This document shows, piece by piece, positions 7,861 to 16,800 of a stretch of 64,000 nucleotides of DNA. Each line of letters begins with the position of its first letter. Position 1 is the stretch's first letter. The stretch comes from Megasphaera_A sueciensis (GTDB taxonomy: Bacteria; Bacillota; Negativicutes; Veillonellales; Megasphaeraceae): the NCBI RefSeq assembly GCF_050219315.1, contig NZ_CP116939.1, positions 2,356,001 through 2,420,000 of the forward strand, read 5' to 3'. The notes beneath the pieces are model-generated. The model was not told the DNA's origin and did not search any database. It saw only the letters and a list, made by a program, of their open reading frames with translations. A program made the translations under genes and the position numbers.

Positions 7861-9081
7861 ATGCAAGTGAATAATACTTTAGACGGAGTCAAGATGCTGC
7901 ATCATGATGAAATGCGCAATTATGACCGCATCCAAAGCAAATTAACTTCGGTTATTATGAATCATGGATGCAAAATTATTGAGACTCCAAGCTTTGAAGA
8001 TTATGATGTATACCGCCATTTTTTCCCGCAGCTGCGGCAGGAAATGGTAAAAACGATAGATACGGATGGCCGGGTACTAGTCCTTCGTCCCGATGTGACC
8101 TTACCTCTTGTTGAAACTGCGGCACGTGAATTTCCGCGGGCAGACCAGCTGCTTAAATTTGGTTATGTGAGTACCGTTTTTCGCGAATATTACGGTCGCA
8201 GTACTTACGGAAAAGATTTTTTACAAGGTGGTATTGAAATACTGGGAGATGCAAGTCCGGAGTGTGATGGCGAAGTTATTGTCATGGCGGCAGAAATACT
8301 GGATGCATTATCTGTTAAGCATATACGTATTGATATAGGAACCGTTGCTTATACAGATGCTCTTTTTGCCGGATTATCGCTGGCAGAGGAACAAAAAGAA
8401 CGCCTACGCAAATATATGGCGGAACGGAATTTGGTAGCGTATACTAAATATCTTGATTCCTTATCGCTGGAAGGAGTAGCATATCAGGCACTCAAAGCCA
8501 TTCCCATGCTTTTTGGATCTTATGCAGTTACGCTAAGTAAGGCATATGAATATTGTATTAATAAAGAAATGCAGCAGGCATTGAAGCGGCTGGAAAAGAC
8601 CTACGATTACATTTTATATGCCGGATACGCGGATAAAGTACAGCTCGATTTTGGTTTTGCCAGTCAGCTGGGTTACTATACCGATATGGTATTTAAAGTA
8701 TATGTAGATGGCGCTTTATATGATGTCATTGACGGCGGACGTTATGATACATTATCCGCACAATTTGGTGTTGATCGGCCGGCCTGCGGTTTTGGAATGA
8801 ATATCAATCTGTTATATGAATTTATGAATGATGCCGGCTTATTAGAAGGTACAGAACCCTCTTTTCAATTGGCTATTTCTTATGCTGAGAGCGATCAATC
8901 ACTGATTCGCGATTTGATGATTTGGCGGCTGCACGGTTTTCGCGTGGCGGCGTATCCTTGTTCTACTTTTATTGATAGCCGGGATTACAGCATTCATGCT
9001 ATATATGAAAACGGGATATATTATCAAGAGACAAAACAATTAACTGCTCAGGAATTAGAAGAACAAATGAGGAGGCTTTAA
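7861..9081 (+). CDS. hisZ: ATP phosphoribosyltransferase regulatory subunit HisZ
   Basis: A histidyl-tRNA-synthetase-like protein without synthetase activity. It forms a hetero-octamer with short HisG and is needed for the first step of histidine synthesis (ATP + PRPP). Class II synthetase motifs are visible: YRHFFPQLRQEMVKTID, LRPDVTLP, YVSTVFREYYGRSTYGKDFLQGGIEI and the FGFASQLGYYTDMVF/GGRYD region. AAGGAGGT ends only two bases before the ATG at 7861. The in-frame GTG at 7867 is eight bases away and may be the true start, shortening the protein by two residues. First gene of the his operon. Confidence 0.92.
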   Translation: MQVNNTLDGVKMLHHDEMRNYDRIQSKLTSVIMNHGCKIIETPSFEDYDVYRHFFPQLRQEMVKTIDTDGRVLVLRPDVTLPLVETAAREFPRADQLLKFGYVSTVFREYYGRSTYGKDFLQGGIEILGDASPECDGEVIVMAAEILDALSVKHIRIDIGTVAYTDALFAGLSLAEEQKERLRKYMAERNLVAYTKYLDSLSLEGVAYQALKAIPMLFGSYAVTLSKAYEYCINKEMQQALKRLEKTYDYILYAGYADKVQLDFGFASQLGYYTDMVFKVYVDGALYDVIDGGRYDTLSAQFGVDRPACGFGMNINLLYEFMNDAGLLEGTEPSFQLAISYAESDQSLIRDLMIWRLHGFRVAAYPCSTFIDSRDYSIHAIYENGIYYQETKQLTAQELEEQMRRL

Positions 9082-9082
9082 T

Positions 9083-9718
9083 ATGTCTATCCATATGGCA
9101 CTTGCCAAGGGGCGCATTGCTAAGACAGTCATGACCTATCTCCAAAAAAGCGGTTATGAATTTCCAACGTATTCGGAAAATAGCCGGAAGCTTATCTTCG
9201 AAGATGTAGGGCAAACGATAAAAGTAACGTTGGTCAAATCCCCGGATGTTGCTGTATATGTGGAACGAGGGGCGGCAGATATTGGCGTTGTCGGCGAAGA
9301 TGTTCTTATTGAAGAATGTTCGGGTGCCGATGTATACGAAATATTGGATTTGGGAATTGGCTGCTGCCGTATGGCTGTGGCCGGCATTGCCGGGAAAAAG
9401 GTAGATATGACGAAACGAATTACGGTTGGTACAAAATATCCTCGCATAGCTCGGCAGTATTTTGAGAATAATCACCATAGTGTGGATATTATTAAACTGA
9501 ACGGGTCGGTAGAACTGGCTCCGATCGTGGGATTATCGGATGTAATCGTAGATATTGTAGAAACAGGCAATACATTACGTGCTAACGGATTGGACGTACT
9601 GCAGTATTTTATGGATTTCAGTGCTCGGATGATTTGCAATACGGTGTCTTTTAAACTGAAAATAGATGAAATACAGCAACTTATTCATGTCATCAAATGT
9701 AATAATGCAGAAGCATAG
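9083..9718 (+). CDS. hisG: ATP phosphoribosyltransferase, short form
   Basis: Catalyses ATP + PRPP to phosphoribosyl-ATP, the committed step of histidine synthesis. At 211 residues it is the short form lacking the C-terminal regulatory domain, which agrees with hisZ one base upstream. Visible motifs are MALAKGRI at the N-terminus, VGVVGEDVLIEE-type phosphate region (ADIGVVGEDVLIEE) and the PRPP-binding stretch SDVIVDIVETGNTLRANGL. AGGAGG precedes the ATG. Confidence 0.95.
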   Translation: MSIHMALAKGRIAKTVMTYLQKSGYEFPTYSENSRKLIFEDVGQTIKVTLVKSPDVAVYVERGAADIGVVGEDVLIEECSGADVYEILDLGIGCCRMAVAGIAGKKVDMTKRITVGTKYPRIARQYFENNHHSVDIIKLNGSVELAPIVGLSDVIVDIVETGNTLRANGLDVLQYFMDFSARMICNTVSFKLKIDEIQQLIHVIKCNNAEA

Positions 9719-9730
9719 GGGGAATATAGT

Positions 9731-11017
9731 GTGGAATGGATTGAAGTGCCCGATGAAGGATTGAAGCTGCGTGATATCCGCCGGATTACCAAAAGAGATC
9801 AAGCGGAAACCGCAGGAATTCGTGAACAAGTAGAAAATATTATTGCCGCGGTTCGAGAGCAGGGGGACGCCGCAGTTAGAGAACTAACTCAAAGATTTGA
9901 TGGGATATGGGTAGAAAATTTTTTGGTTAGTGCAGATGAAATAAATGAAGCAGTTACTTATGTAGGAGAAAATTTTATAAAAATTCTGGAAGAAGCTCGT
10001 GACAATATCCAGCAATATCATGAACGGCAAAAACAAGAAACGTGGATAGATACCTTTCGGGACGGCGTTCGTCTTGGTGCGAAATACACCCCTATTCAAC
10101 GTGTTGGCGTGTATGTGCCGGGAGGAACAGCAGCGTATCCTTCTACCGTATTGATGGATACGACTCCGGCACATGTAGCAGGCGTACCTTCCATTGCGAT
10201 ATTTACTCCGCCGGGAAAAGACGGCAAGGTTAATCCATATATTCTGGCGGCAGCACATATTGCCGGAGCGACGGAAATATATAAAATAGGCGGTGCACAA
10301 GGAATTGCCGCGGCTGCTTATGGGACAGAAACTGTTTCTCCCGTATTTAAAATAGTAGGCCCCGGTAATGCTTACGTGGCCATGGCGAAACAGCTTGTTT
10401 TCGGCACGGTGGGGATTGATATGATTGCAGGCCCCAGTGAAGTAGGAATTCTGGCCGATGAAACATCGAATCCTGTATGGATTGCCGCTGATTTGCTGGC
10501 TCAAGCGGAACATGACCGCCGGGCAGCCGTCTTTTTAGTGACACCCAATGCAGCGCTGGCCGGGGCTGTAGAAGCAGAGATAGAAAGACAGATGGAAGAG
10601 CTTCCCAGGAAAGATATTATTGCTGACTCTATTAAAAATTGTGGTAAAGTTTTTATTACTAAAGATCGAAAACAGGCGATTGATATAATGAATCTTATTG
10701 CCCCGGAACATTTGGAAATTGATTTTGCCGAACCGGAATCTTATGTGGAGCATATTATTAACGCCGGCGCTATTTTTATCGGAGCGTATACACCCGAACC
10801 TGTCGGTGATTACTTTGCAGGTCCCAATCATACACTTCCGACTATGGGGACGGCAGCATTTTCTTCACCGCTGGGAGTGTATGATTTTGTCAAACGCAGC
10901 AGTGTATTGGAATATAATCAGCAGGCTTTTGTACAGATTGCAGATAAAGTTGCTCAATTTGCCGATGTCGAAGGACTGCAGGCCCATGGAATGGCCGTCA
11001 GGAGGAGAATAAAATGA
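9731..11017 (+). CDS. hisD: Histidinol dehydrogenase
   Basis: A zinc enzyme that oxidises L-histidinol to L-histidine using two NAD+. Family motifs are present: VGVYVPGGTAAYPSTVLM, IDMIAGPSEVGILAD, the QAEHDRRA zinc-site region, PEHLEI and GPNHTLPTMGTAAFSSPLGVYDF. Length is standard at 428 residues. The start is GTG at 9731 behind a G-rich site. The stop overlaps the hisC start by four bases (ATGA), so the two are translationally coupled. Confidence 0.95.
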   Translation: MEWIEVPDEGLKLRDIRRITKRDQAETAGIREQVENIIAAVREQGDAAVRELTQRFDGIWVENFLVSADEINEAVTYVGENFIKILEEARDNIQQYHERQKQETWIDTFRDGVRLGAKYTPIQRVGVYVPGGTAAYPSTVLMDTTPAHVAGVPSIAIFTPPGKDGKVNPYILAAAHIAGATEIYKIGGAQGIAAAAYGTETVSPVFKIVGPGNAYVAMAKQLVFGTVGIDMIAGPSEVGILADETSNPVWIAADLLAQAEHDRRAAVFLVTPNAALAGAVEAEIERQMEELPRKDIIADSIKNCGKVFITKDRKQAIDIMNLIAPEHLEIDFAEPESYVEHIINAGAIFIGAYTPEPVGDYFAGPNHTLPTMGTAAFSSPLGVYDFVKRSSVLEYNQQAFVQIADKVAQFADVEGLQAHGMAVRRRIK

Positions 11018-12096
11018 AACAAGAATGGCTCCGCAAGACAATTCGCAGTTTTACTCCTTATAAAGTCCCTAACATCAAGGAACATATAGTGATTAATGCA
11101 AACGAAAGTCCCTATGATATTTTTAATTTTCCTGATGTAAAAAAAGATTTTTTAACTCGTTTGGCCAAGTTGCCGTCGTATCATTATCCCGATCCGTTTG
11201 CGGACACTCTCCGCAGGGCGTTAAGCCGATATATTTCTGCTGAATATAATGAAATATTGGCGGGTAACGGTGGAGATGAAATGATTCAACTGATTCTTAA
11301 TACGTTTATTGATCAGGGAGATACAATACTGATACATGCACCTACCTTTGATGTGTATGAAATTGATGGACAAGTGTTGGGAGCCCGGATTGTCAAAGTA
11401 CTTGATTCCGAAGATTTTAAACGGGATGGAAAAGCTTTTTTGGAGGCTATCCGAAAATGGCAGCCTAAGGTTACTTTTATTTGCAATCCGAATAATCCGA
11501 CAGGGGATATATGGCCTGTTTCCCTGATAGAAAAAATGGTTCAGGCATCATCCAACTTGGTAGTCGTAGATGAAGCATATATGGAATTTTCTGGACAGGA
11601 AAGCATAATATCCCGTCTCCATTCTTATGATAATCTTATTGTTATTCGTACGTTATCTAAAGCCTTTGGTCTTGCCGGTTTTCGTTTGGGCTATTGTGTG
11701 GCTAATACCGATGTTATCAATGCCATATCCCTTACTAAACCATCGTATAATCTGAATAGTTTTACACAACTCATGGGGGTAGTGGCCTTGGAACACAGTG
11801 AAGAAATTTTAAAACACAATGTTCCGCCAACTATTGCGGTGAGAGACTATTTGATAGAGAAACTGAAAACAATAAAGGGAGTAGAAGTTTTCCCTAGTGC
11901 GGCCAACTTTATTTTAGTACGTACTTGTGATGGATCTCGGTATGTGAAAGCGCTTAGCGAAGCCGATATTTGCGTTCGTTCTTATGGAAATCGTGCGGAT
12001 TTGGCGAATTGTCTGCGTATTACAGCAACAACAGAGTATGTAGCAAATAAAATTCTGAGAGTATTTCAAAAGGAGGCAAACCATGAGGACTGCTGA
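11014..12096 (+). CDS. hisC: Histidinol-phosphate aminotransferase
   Basis: A PLP-dependent class II fold aminotransferase that converts imidazole-acetol phosphate to histidinol phosphate with glutamate. Visible are the substrate-loop NANESPYD, GNGGDEMI, the CNPNNPTG motif, VVDEAYMEF and the PLP lysine in RTLSKAFGLAGFRLGY. 360 residues is normal. It overlaps hisD by four bases and hisB by 14 bases. Confidence 0.95.
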   Translation: MKQEWLRKTIRSFTPYKVPNIKEHIVINANESPYDIFNFPDVKKDFLTRLAKLPSYHYPDPFADTLRRALSRYISAEYNEILAGNGGDEMIQLILNTFIDQGDTILIHAPTFDVYEIDGQVLGARIVKVLDSEDFKRDGKAFLEAIRKWQPKVTFICNPNNPTGDIWPVSLIEKMVQASSNLVVVDEAYMEFSGQESIISRLHSYDNLIVIRTLSKAFGLAGFRLGYCVANTDVINAISLTKPSYNLNSFTQLMGVVALEHSEEILKHNVPPTIAVRDYLIEKLKTIKGVEVFPSAANFILVRTCDGSRYVKALSEADICVRSYGNRADLANCLRITATTEYVANKILRVFQKEANHEDC

Positions 12097-12667
12097 AATA
12101 GAACGGAATACAGCGGAAACGCAAATTGCCATGTCGATAGAATTGGACGGAATCGGATCTTTTGCAGGTTCAACTGGTATTGGTTTTTTTGATCATATGC
12201 TTGACTTATTAGCTTGTCACAGCGGGATGGATATTTCTATCCATGTTCATGGCGATTTGGAAGTCGATACACATCATACGATCGAAGACCTGGGCATTGT
12301 TTTGGGTCAAGCCCTGTACAAGGCACTGGGAGATAAGGCGGGAATTACCCGGTACGGCATGTTTTACTGCCCGATGGATGAAACCTTGACTCGCTGCGTC
12401 ATTGATCTGAGCGGCCGTTCTTATTTAGTATATGATGTAGCAATACCGGCAGAACGTATCGGGACATTTGAAACAGAAATGCTGCGGGAGTTCTTATATG
12501 CAGTGGCTGTCCACGGACGCATGAATCTTCATGTAACAACTCTTTATGGAACCAATGCACATCATATTGTGGAATCCGTATTTAAAGCATTGGGGCATGC
12601 GCTTAAGCAAGCTGTCTATATCGAAGGGGAGAACAGTAATATTCTTTCGACAAAAGGGGTGCTGTAA
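12083..12667 (+). CDS. hisB: Imidazoleglycerol-phosphate dehydratase
   Basis: A manganese enzyme that dehydrates imidazoleglycerol phosphate. Metal-binding His/Glu motifs are seen: GFFDHMLDLLACHSG, DTHHTIEDLGI, and the later HGRMNLHV and GTNAHHIVESVFKALG. At 194 residues it is the dehydratase alone, without the N-terminal phosphatase domain found in the enterobacterial fusion. A separate histidinol phosphatase is therefore required. It begins inside the end of hisC. Confidence 0.95.
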   Translation: MRTAEIERNTAETQIAMSIELDGIGSFAGSTGIGFFDHMLDLLACHSGMDISIHVHGDLEVDTHHTIEDLGIVLGQALYKALGDKAGITRYGMFYCPMDETLTRCVIDLSGRSYLVYDVAIPAERIGTFETEMLREFLYAVAVHGRMNLHVTTLYGTNAHHIVESVFKALGHALKQAVYIEGENSNILSTKGVL

Positions 12668-12670
12668 ATT

Positions 12671-13285
12671 ATGAGAATTGCTGTTATTGATTATGAAGTG
12701 GGGAACTTGGCCAATGTATATCATGCTTGGCGAAGACTGGGGGAGGATCCGAAAATCACCCGTGATCCGGAGATTATCCGCAATGCCGAATTAATAGAAC
12801 TTCCCGGTGTTGGGGCAATCCGCGATGCAATGGGGAATTTGGAGAAATTTGATCTCATTCCGTTATTGGAAGAACAGGTAAAAGCAGGAAAGTTTTTTTT
12901 AGGTGTTTGTCTGGGCATGCAGGCATTATTTGAAACAGATTATGAAGGCGGTGTGTATAAAGGCCTTGGCTTTTTGCCAGGTGAAATAGTTCCTTTTCAT
13001 ACGCAGCTTAAAGTTCCTCATATGGGGTGGAATGAGCTGGAATTTTGTCAATCTCATTGGCTGCAGGAGGGATTAGCTGCACATCCCTATGCTTATTTTG
13101 TTCATTCATATTATAAATCTCCCGTGGATTCATCGGATGTTATTGCAACGGCTTGTTATGGACAGGCAGTTCCGGCAATTTGCGGTAAGGATAATGTTCT
13201 GGGCATGCAGTTTCATCCAGAAAAAAGCGGAGCTGTTGGGGAACAGTTTTTAAAAAATATTTTGAAGCACCTCAAGAAAGGATAA
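12671..13285 (+). CDS. hisH: Imidazole glycerol phosphate synthase glutaminase subunit
   Basis: A class I glutamine amidotransferase that delivers ammonia to HisF. The catalytic Cys lies in GVCLGMQALFE and the His-Glu pair in GMQFHPEKSG. The oxyanion region ELPGVGAI is present near residue 40. 204 residues is typical. It lies three bases after hisB and upstream of hisA and hisF. Confidence 0.95.
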   Translation: MRIAVIDYEVGNLANVYHAWRRLGEDPKITRDPEIIRNAELIELPGVGAIRDAMGNLEKFDLIPLLEEQVKAGKFFLGVCLGMQALFETDYEGGVYKGLGFLPGEIVPFHTQLKVPHMGWNELEFCQSHWLQEGLAAHPYAYFVHSYYKSPVDSSDVIATACYGQAVPAICGKDNVLGMQFHPEKSGAVGEQFLKNILKHLKKG

Positions 13286-13288
13286 TAT

Positions 13289-14008
13289 ATGATCGTATTA
13301 CCAGCAATTGACATACAAAACGGACATGCTGTACGACTCCGGCAGGGTATTAAAGAAGAAAGTACGACGTACTTCAAAGATCCCGTAGAAGCAGCTAAAA
13401 AATGGGCAGATGAAGGAGCTGAATATCTTCATATCGTTGACTTGGACGGTGCATTTTCCGGCAGTCTCAGCAATGTTGATAGTATTGGACGCATTTGCCG
13501 GGCAGTTCCTATTCCCGTTGAAGTAGGGGGAGGAATACGCAGTGAAAAAGCAATAAAAACGTATCTTGAAAGCGGGGCCAGCCGAGTCATCATTGGGTCA
13601 AAAGCGGTCGAGGATGCTGTATTTATTACAGAAATGGCTGGCTTATACGGACATAGATTAGCGGTATCTGTTGATGCTAAGGGCGATGTAGTAGCAACGC
13701 GCGGCTGGGTCAACAACAGCGACAAAGCGGTTGTCCCATTTGTGAAATTCCTATTATCTATTGGCATTCGTACAATTGTTTATACCGATATCAGCCGTGA
13801 CGGAATGCTCTCTGGACCGAATATGGAAATGATGGAAAAACTGCAGTCATTACCTGATATCCGGCTGATAGCATCGGGCGGAGTAAGCGGTATATCGGAT
13901 TTAAAAACATTGCGGAAATTAAACGTATATGGAGCGATTACGGGAAAAGCCTTATATGAAGGGAAAGTTACGATGGAAGAAATACGGAAACTGTCGCAGG
14001 AAGATTAA
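13289..14008 (+). CDS. hisA: ProFAR isomerase (1-(5-phosphoribosyl)-5-[(phosphoribosylamino)methylideneamino]imidazole-4-carboxamide isomerase)
   Basis: A (beta/alpha)8 barrel that carries out the Amadori rearrangement of ProFAR to PRFAR. The catalytic Asp is in PAIDIQNGHAVRL and the second Asp in YTDISRDGML. Phosphate-binding glycines are in GGGIRS and ASGGVSG. Length (239 residues) is normal. It starts three bases after hisH. Confidence 0.95.
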   Translation: MIVLPAIDIQNGHAVRLRQGIKEESTTYFKDPVEAAKKWADEGAEYLHIVDLDGAFSGSLSNVDSIGRICRAVPIPVEVGGGIRSEKAIKTYLESGASRVIIGSKAVEDAVFITEMAGLYGHRLAVSVDAKGDVVATRGWVNNSDKAVVPFVKFLLSIGIRTIVYTDISRDGMLSGPNMEMMEKLQSLPDIRLIASGGVSGISDLKTLRKLNVYGAITGKALYEGKVTMEEIRKLSQED

Positions 14009-14050
14009 AAACAGAGTCCTAACAATATAAGTTTATAAGGGGGATGCATT

Positions 14051-14815
14051 ATGTTAGCAAAGCGAATCGTTCCTTGTCTGGATGTGTGCAACGGCCGGGT
14101 AGTGAAAGGAAAACAATTCAAACACATACAAGATGTAGATGATCCGGTCAAATTAGGCAAATTTTATTCGGATCAAATGGCCGATGAATTGGTGTTTTAT
14201 GATATTACAGCAACCCATGAGCAACGAGGTATTTTTATTGATGTTGTAAAAGCGGTTGCCGAAGAAATAAATATTCCTTTTACTATAGGAGGCGGAATCC
14301 GTACCATAGAAGATTTTCGTCAGGTATTGCTGGCAGGCGCTGATAAAGTATCCGTTAATTCGGCGGCCGTCCTCCGGCCGGAACTTATTCGGGAAGCAGC
14401 TGCTCGGTTTGGCAATCAATGTGTTGTTTTATCTATTGATGCAAAACGTAATGATCGGGGCAGTTGGGATGTCTATGTTGAAGGCGGTCGCAAAAATACC
14501 GAGATTGATGCGATTGCTTGGGCTAAACAAGGAGTTGCTTTGGGAGCTGGAGAAATCTGCATTAATTCTATTGATGCAGACGGAGAAAAAAAGGGGTTTG
14601 ACTTAGAATTAAACCGGCGTCTGGCGATAGAACTTCCGGTACCGATTATTGCATCGGGCGGAGCCGGAACCATGAAAGATTTTAAAGATGTATTTGATGT
14701 AGGCGTTGATGCGGCACTGGCGGCATCAGTATTTCATTTTGGACAAATCGACATTCCTGATTTAAAAATGTACCTGCAGGAAAAGGGAATCCCCATGAGA
14801 GAGGTGGAGGCATGA
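14051..14815 (+). CDS. hisF: Imidazole glycerol phosphate synthase cyclase subunit
   Basis: A (beta/alpha)8 barrel that uses ammonia from HisH to form imidazoleglycerol phosphate and AICAR. Catalytic Asp11 is in CLDVCNGRVVKG. IGGGIRT and ASGGAGTMKDF are the phosphate sites. 254 residues is typical. A GGGGG site lies upstream of the ATG after a 42-base gap from hisA. The stop overlaps the hisIE start by four bases. Confidence 0.95.
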   Translation: MLAKRIVPCLDVCNGRVVKGKQFKHIQDVDDPVKLGKFYSDQMADELVFYDITATHEQRGIFIDVVKAVAEEINIPFTIGGGIRTIEDFRQVLLAGADKVSVNSAAVLRPELIREAAARFGNQCVVLSIDAKRNDRGSWDVYVEGGRKNTEIDAIAWAKQGVALGAGEICINSIDADGEKKGFDLELNRRLAIELPVPIIASGGAGTMKDFKDVFDVGVDAALAASVFHFGQIDIPDLKMYLQEKGIPMREVEA

Positions 14816-15531
14816 TGGACACGGTAAATCTAAGCCATATACAGTATGATGGACAAGGCCTGATTCCCGCTGTTGTTCAGGAAAAAAGCAGTGGAAAGGT
14901 CCTCATGGTTGCCTATATGAATGAAGAATCATTGCGTAAAACGATAGAAACAGAAGAAACATGGTTTTATAGCCGCAGTAGGCAATGCTTGTGGCACAAA
15001 GGAGAAACCTCGGGACATGTACAACGGGTTGCGGCCATCGCGGTCGACTGTGATGCAGATACGTTGCTCCTGCAGGTCGATCAGACGGGAGCGGCCTGTC
15101 ACACGGGCAATATATCCTGCTTTTTTCGCCACCTGCAGGAGTTTGCAGTAAAGCCATATACCGGGTCTGTGGCTATATTAAGTGATTTACAAAAAGAAAT
15201 CAGGGAGAAGAAAATTCATCCTACAGAAAAGTCGTATACGGCGTATTTGTTTAGTGCGGGTATTGATAAAATCTGTAAAAAAATCGGCGAAGAAGCAGCG
15301 GAAGTTATTATTGCCGCAAAAAATGCCGATCACGTTGTGACAGATATATCCGAAAATGGAGATCATTTGCGTGAAGAAGTATGCAAGGAATCGGCTGATT
15401 TACTGTATCATTTATCCGTATTGTGGGAAAATGCAGGAGTTACTGTCAATGATGTTATGGCGGTGCTGGAAGCAAGATCTCACATCGAAGGAAATAAAAA
15501 GGAAATAGGACATCAGGATAAGACTTTTTAA
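14812..15531 (+). CDS. hisIE: Bifunctional phosphoribosyl-AMP cyclohydrolase / phosphoribosyl-ATP pyrophosphatase
   Basis: Performs steps two and three of histidine synthesis in one chain. The HisI half (about 1-115) has MVAYMNEESL, TWFYSRSRQCLWHKGETSGH and the zinc/magnesium-binding DCDADTLLLQV. The HisE half (about 130-225) has KKIGEEAAEVIIAAKN and ESADLLYHLSVL. 239 residues fits the fusion. It overlaps hisF by four bases and is the last recognised his gene. Confidence 0.95.
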   Translation: MMDTVNLSHIQYDGQGLIPAVVQEKSSGKVLMVAYMNEESLRKTIETEETWFYSRSRQCLWHKGETSGHVQRVAAIAVDCDADTLLLQVDQTGAACHTGNISCFFRHLQEFAVKPYTGSVAILSDLQKEIREKKIHPTEKSYTAYLFSAGIDKICKKIGEEAAEVIIAAKNADHVVTDISENGDHLREEVCKESADLLYHLSVLWENAGVTVNDVMAVLEARSHIEGNKKEIGHQDKTF

Positions 15532-15542
15532 GGAGACATACT

Positions 15543-16688
15543 GTGAAAAAAGTAATATTTGATATAGATGGCGTACTGCTCAGTGAAAAACGTTATTTCG
15601 ATGTCTCGGCTTTGGTTGTATGGGAATGGTATCACAGTTCTCAGTATATGCATTTAGATGAGGAACAAGTAACTGCCGACGTGACGGAAGAGCAAATCAC
15701 GACGTTGCGGGCGCGGTTTTGGAAAAATGATGAGATATTGTCATGGCTGAAAAGTCATGGGATTAATAGCAATTGGGATATGGTACATGCTCATATAGTG
15801 ACTACTATATGGCTGCTGTTAGAGCAATATATCCGGGAACGTGGCAAGGTATGTGCATTATCTCTGCATACGGTAGAAGATGTACAGAAATTAGGGACGA
15901 TGCTGAGACCATATGTGATTCCCACAGCCGATGACGTAGAACAGCGGCTATTGGCGGTTGTGCCTCCGGCAGCAGATAAAGAAGCGGTATTTGCCTCCTT
16001 GAGTCAAGCCATGGCAGAAACAGTAGGAGCTGCTGTAAGAGAATGGGTCCCGCTGGGCGGACCGCTTTGGCAGCTGCATCAACGGTCTTTTCAACATTGG
16101 TATTTTGGGGATTCCCTTTATGAAAAAATATATGGGGAGACGTCATATACCAAGGGAAAAGAAGGATTTCTTCATAAAGAAGAACCGCTTGGAACGATAG
16201 CGGGAATTCGCTATGTATTTCAGGAATTAAAACGCCGAGGATATGAAATTGCCATTGCCAGCGGCCGATCACAAATAGAAATGCAGGTTCCCTTTGAGAC
16301 CTACGGCTGGCTTTCTGAGTTTGATCCGTTTTATATTTCTACAGATACGGATGTGGCAGCTGCGGAAAAAATGCTGCATATGCCGCTCGGCAAACCCAAT
16401 CCGTTTGCTTATTATTTAGGGGCATTTGGCAAAGAACCATCTAACTACCGTGCATATACAGAAAATCCGGAGGCATTTAAAAACGGGACGTATTATGTTG
16501 TGGGTGACTCTCTTTCTGATGTGTGGTGCGCTAAAGCGATGGGGGCCGTCATGATCGGCACGCTTACAGGATTGGAAGGACGCGAGGCACGGACGATGTT
16601 TGAATCGGAGGGAGCCGATTATATCATTGATTCGGTAGAACATATTTTAGATATTCTGCCGGGTGATATAACTGGTAAAAATGTTTGA
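15543..16688 (+). CDS. HAD-superfamily hydrolase at the end of the his operon
   Basis: A 381-residue haloacid-dehalogenase-fold phosphatase. The DxD motif is at the N-terminus (IFDIDGVLL: nucleophile Asp7, acid/base Asp9). A long helical cap insertion spans about 15-225. Motif II probably lies in IASGRSQ, and motifs III/IV in GKPNPFAY and VVGDSLSDVWCAKAMG. The start is GTG 11 bases after hisIE, behind AAGGAG, so it is co-transcribed. The operon has no other histidinol-phosphate phosphatase, which makes this a plausible filler. That role is inference; the cap is much larger than in known HAD-type HisN enzymes. Confidence 0.75.
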   Translation: MKKVIFDIDGVLLSEKRYFDVSALVVWEWYHSSQYMHLDEEQVTADVTEEQITTLRARFWKNDEILSWLKSHGINSNWDMVHAHIVTTIWLLLEQYIRERGKVCALSLHTVEDVQKLGTMLRPYVIPTADDVEQRLLAVVPPAADKEAVFASLSQAMAETVGAAVREWVPLGGPLWQLHQRSFQHWYFGDSLYEKIYGETSYTKGKEGFLHKEEPLGTIAGIRYVFQELKRRGYEIAIASGRSQIEMQVPFETYGWLSEFDPFYISTDTDVAAAEKMLHMPLGKPNPFAYYLGAFGKEPSNYRAYTENPEAFKNGTYYVVGDSLSDVWCAKAMGAVMIGTLTGLEGREARTMFESEGADYIIDSVEHILDILPGDITGKNV

Positions 16689-16713
16689 CACTGGGACGCT
16701 AAGTTTATATAAT
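16685..16713 (+). promoter_or_regulatory. Perfect sigma-70 consensus promoter before trmB
   Basis: TTGACA (16685-16690) and TATAAT (16708-16713) are spaced by exactly 17 bases. The -35 overlaps the stop region of the HAD gene. A hairpin with a T-run lies only about 15-45 bases beyond the expected start of transcription. Confidence 0.85.
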
Positions 16714-16733
16714 AAAATAGGCATTTGAGCTTT

Positions 16734-16765
16734 AGGCTGATTCCTGTCGAATCAGCCTATTTTTG
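16734..16765 (+). terminator. Intrinsic terminator or attenuator between the his operon and trmB
   Basis: The stem AGGCTGATT/AATCAGCCT around a CCTGTCG loop is followed by ATTTTTG. It can end the his operon. It also lies immediately downstream of a perfect promoter, so most transcripts from that promoter could stop after about 45 bases. Confidence 0.8.
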
Positions 16766-16800
16766 CAAATAAATATGTATGAAAATAAGGAGAGTAAAGG

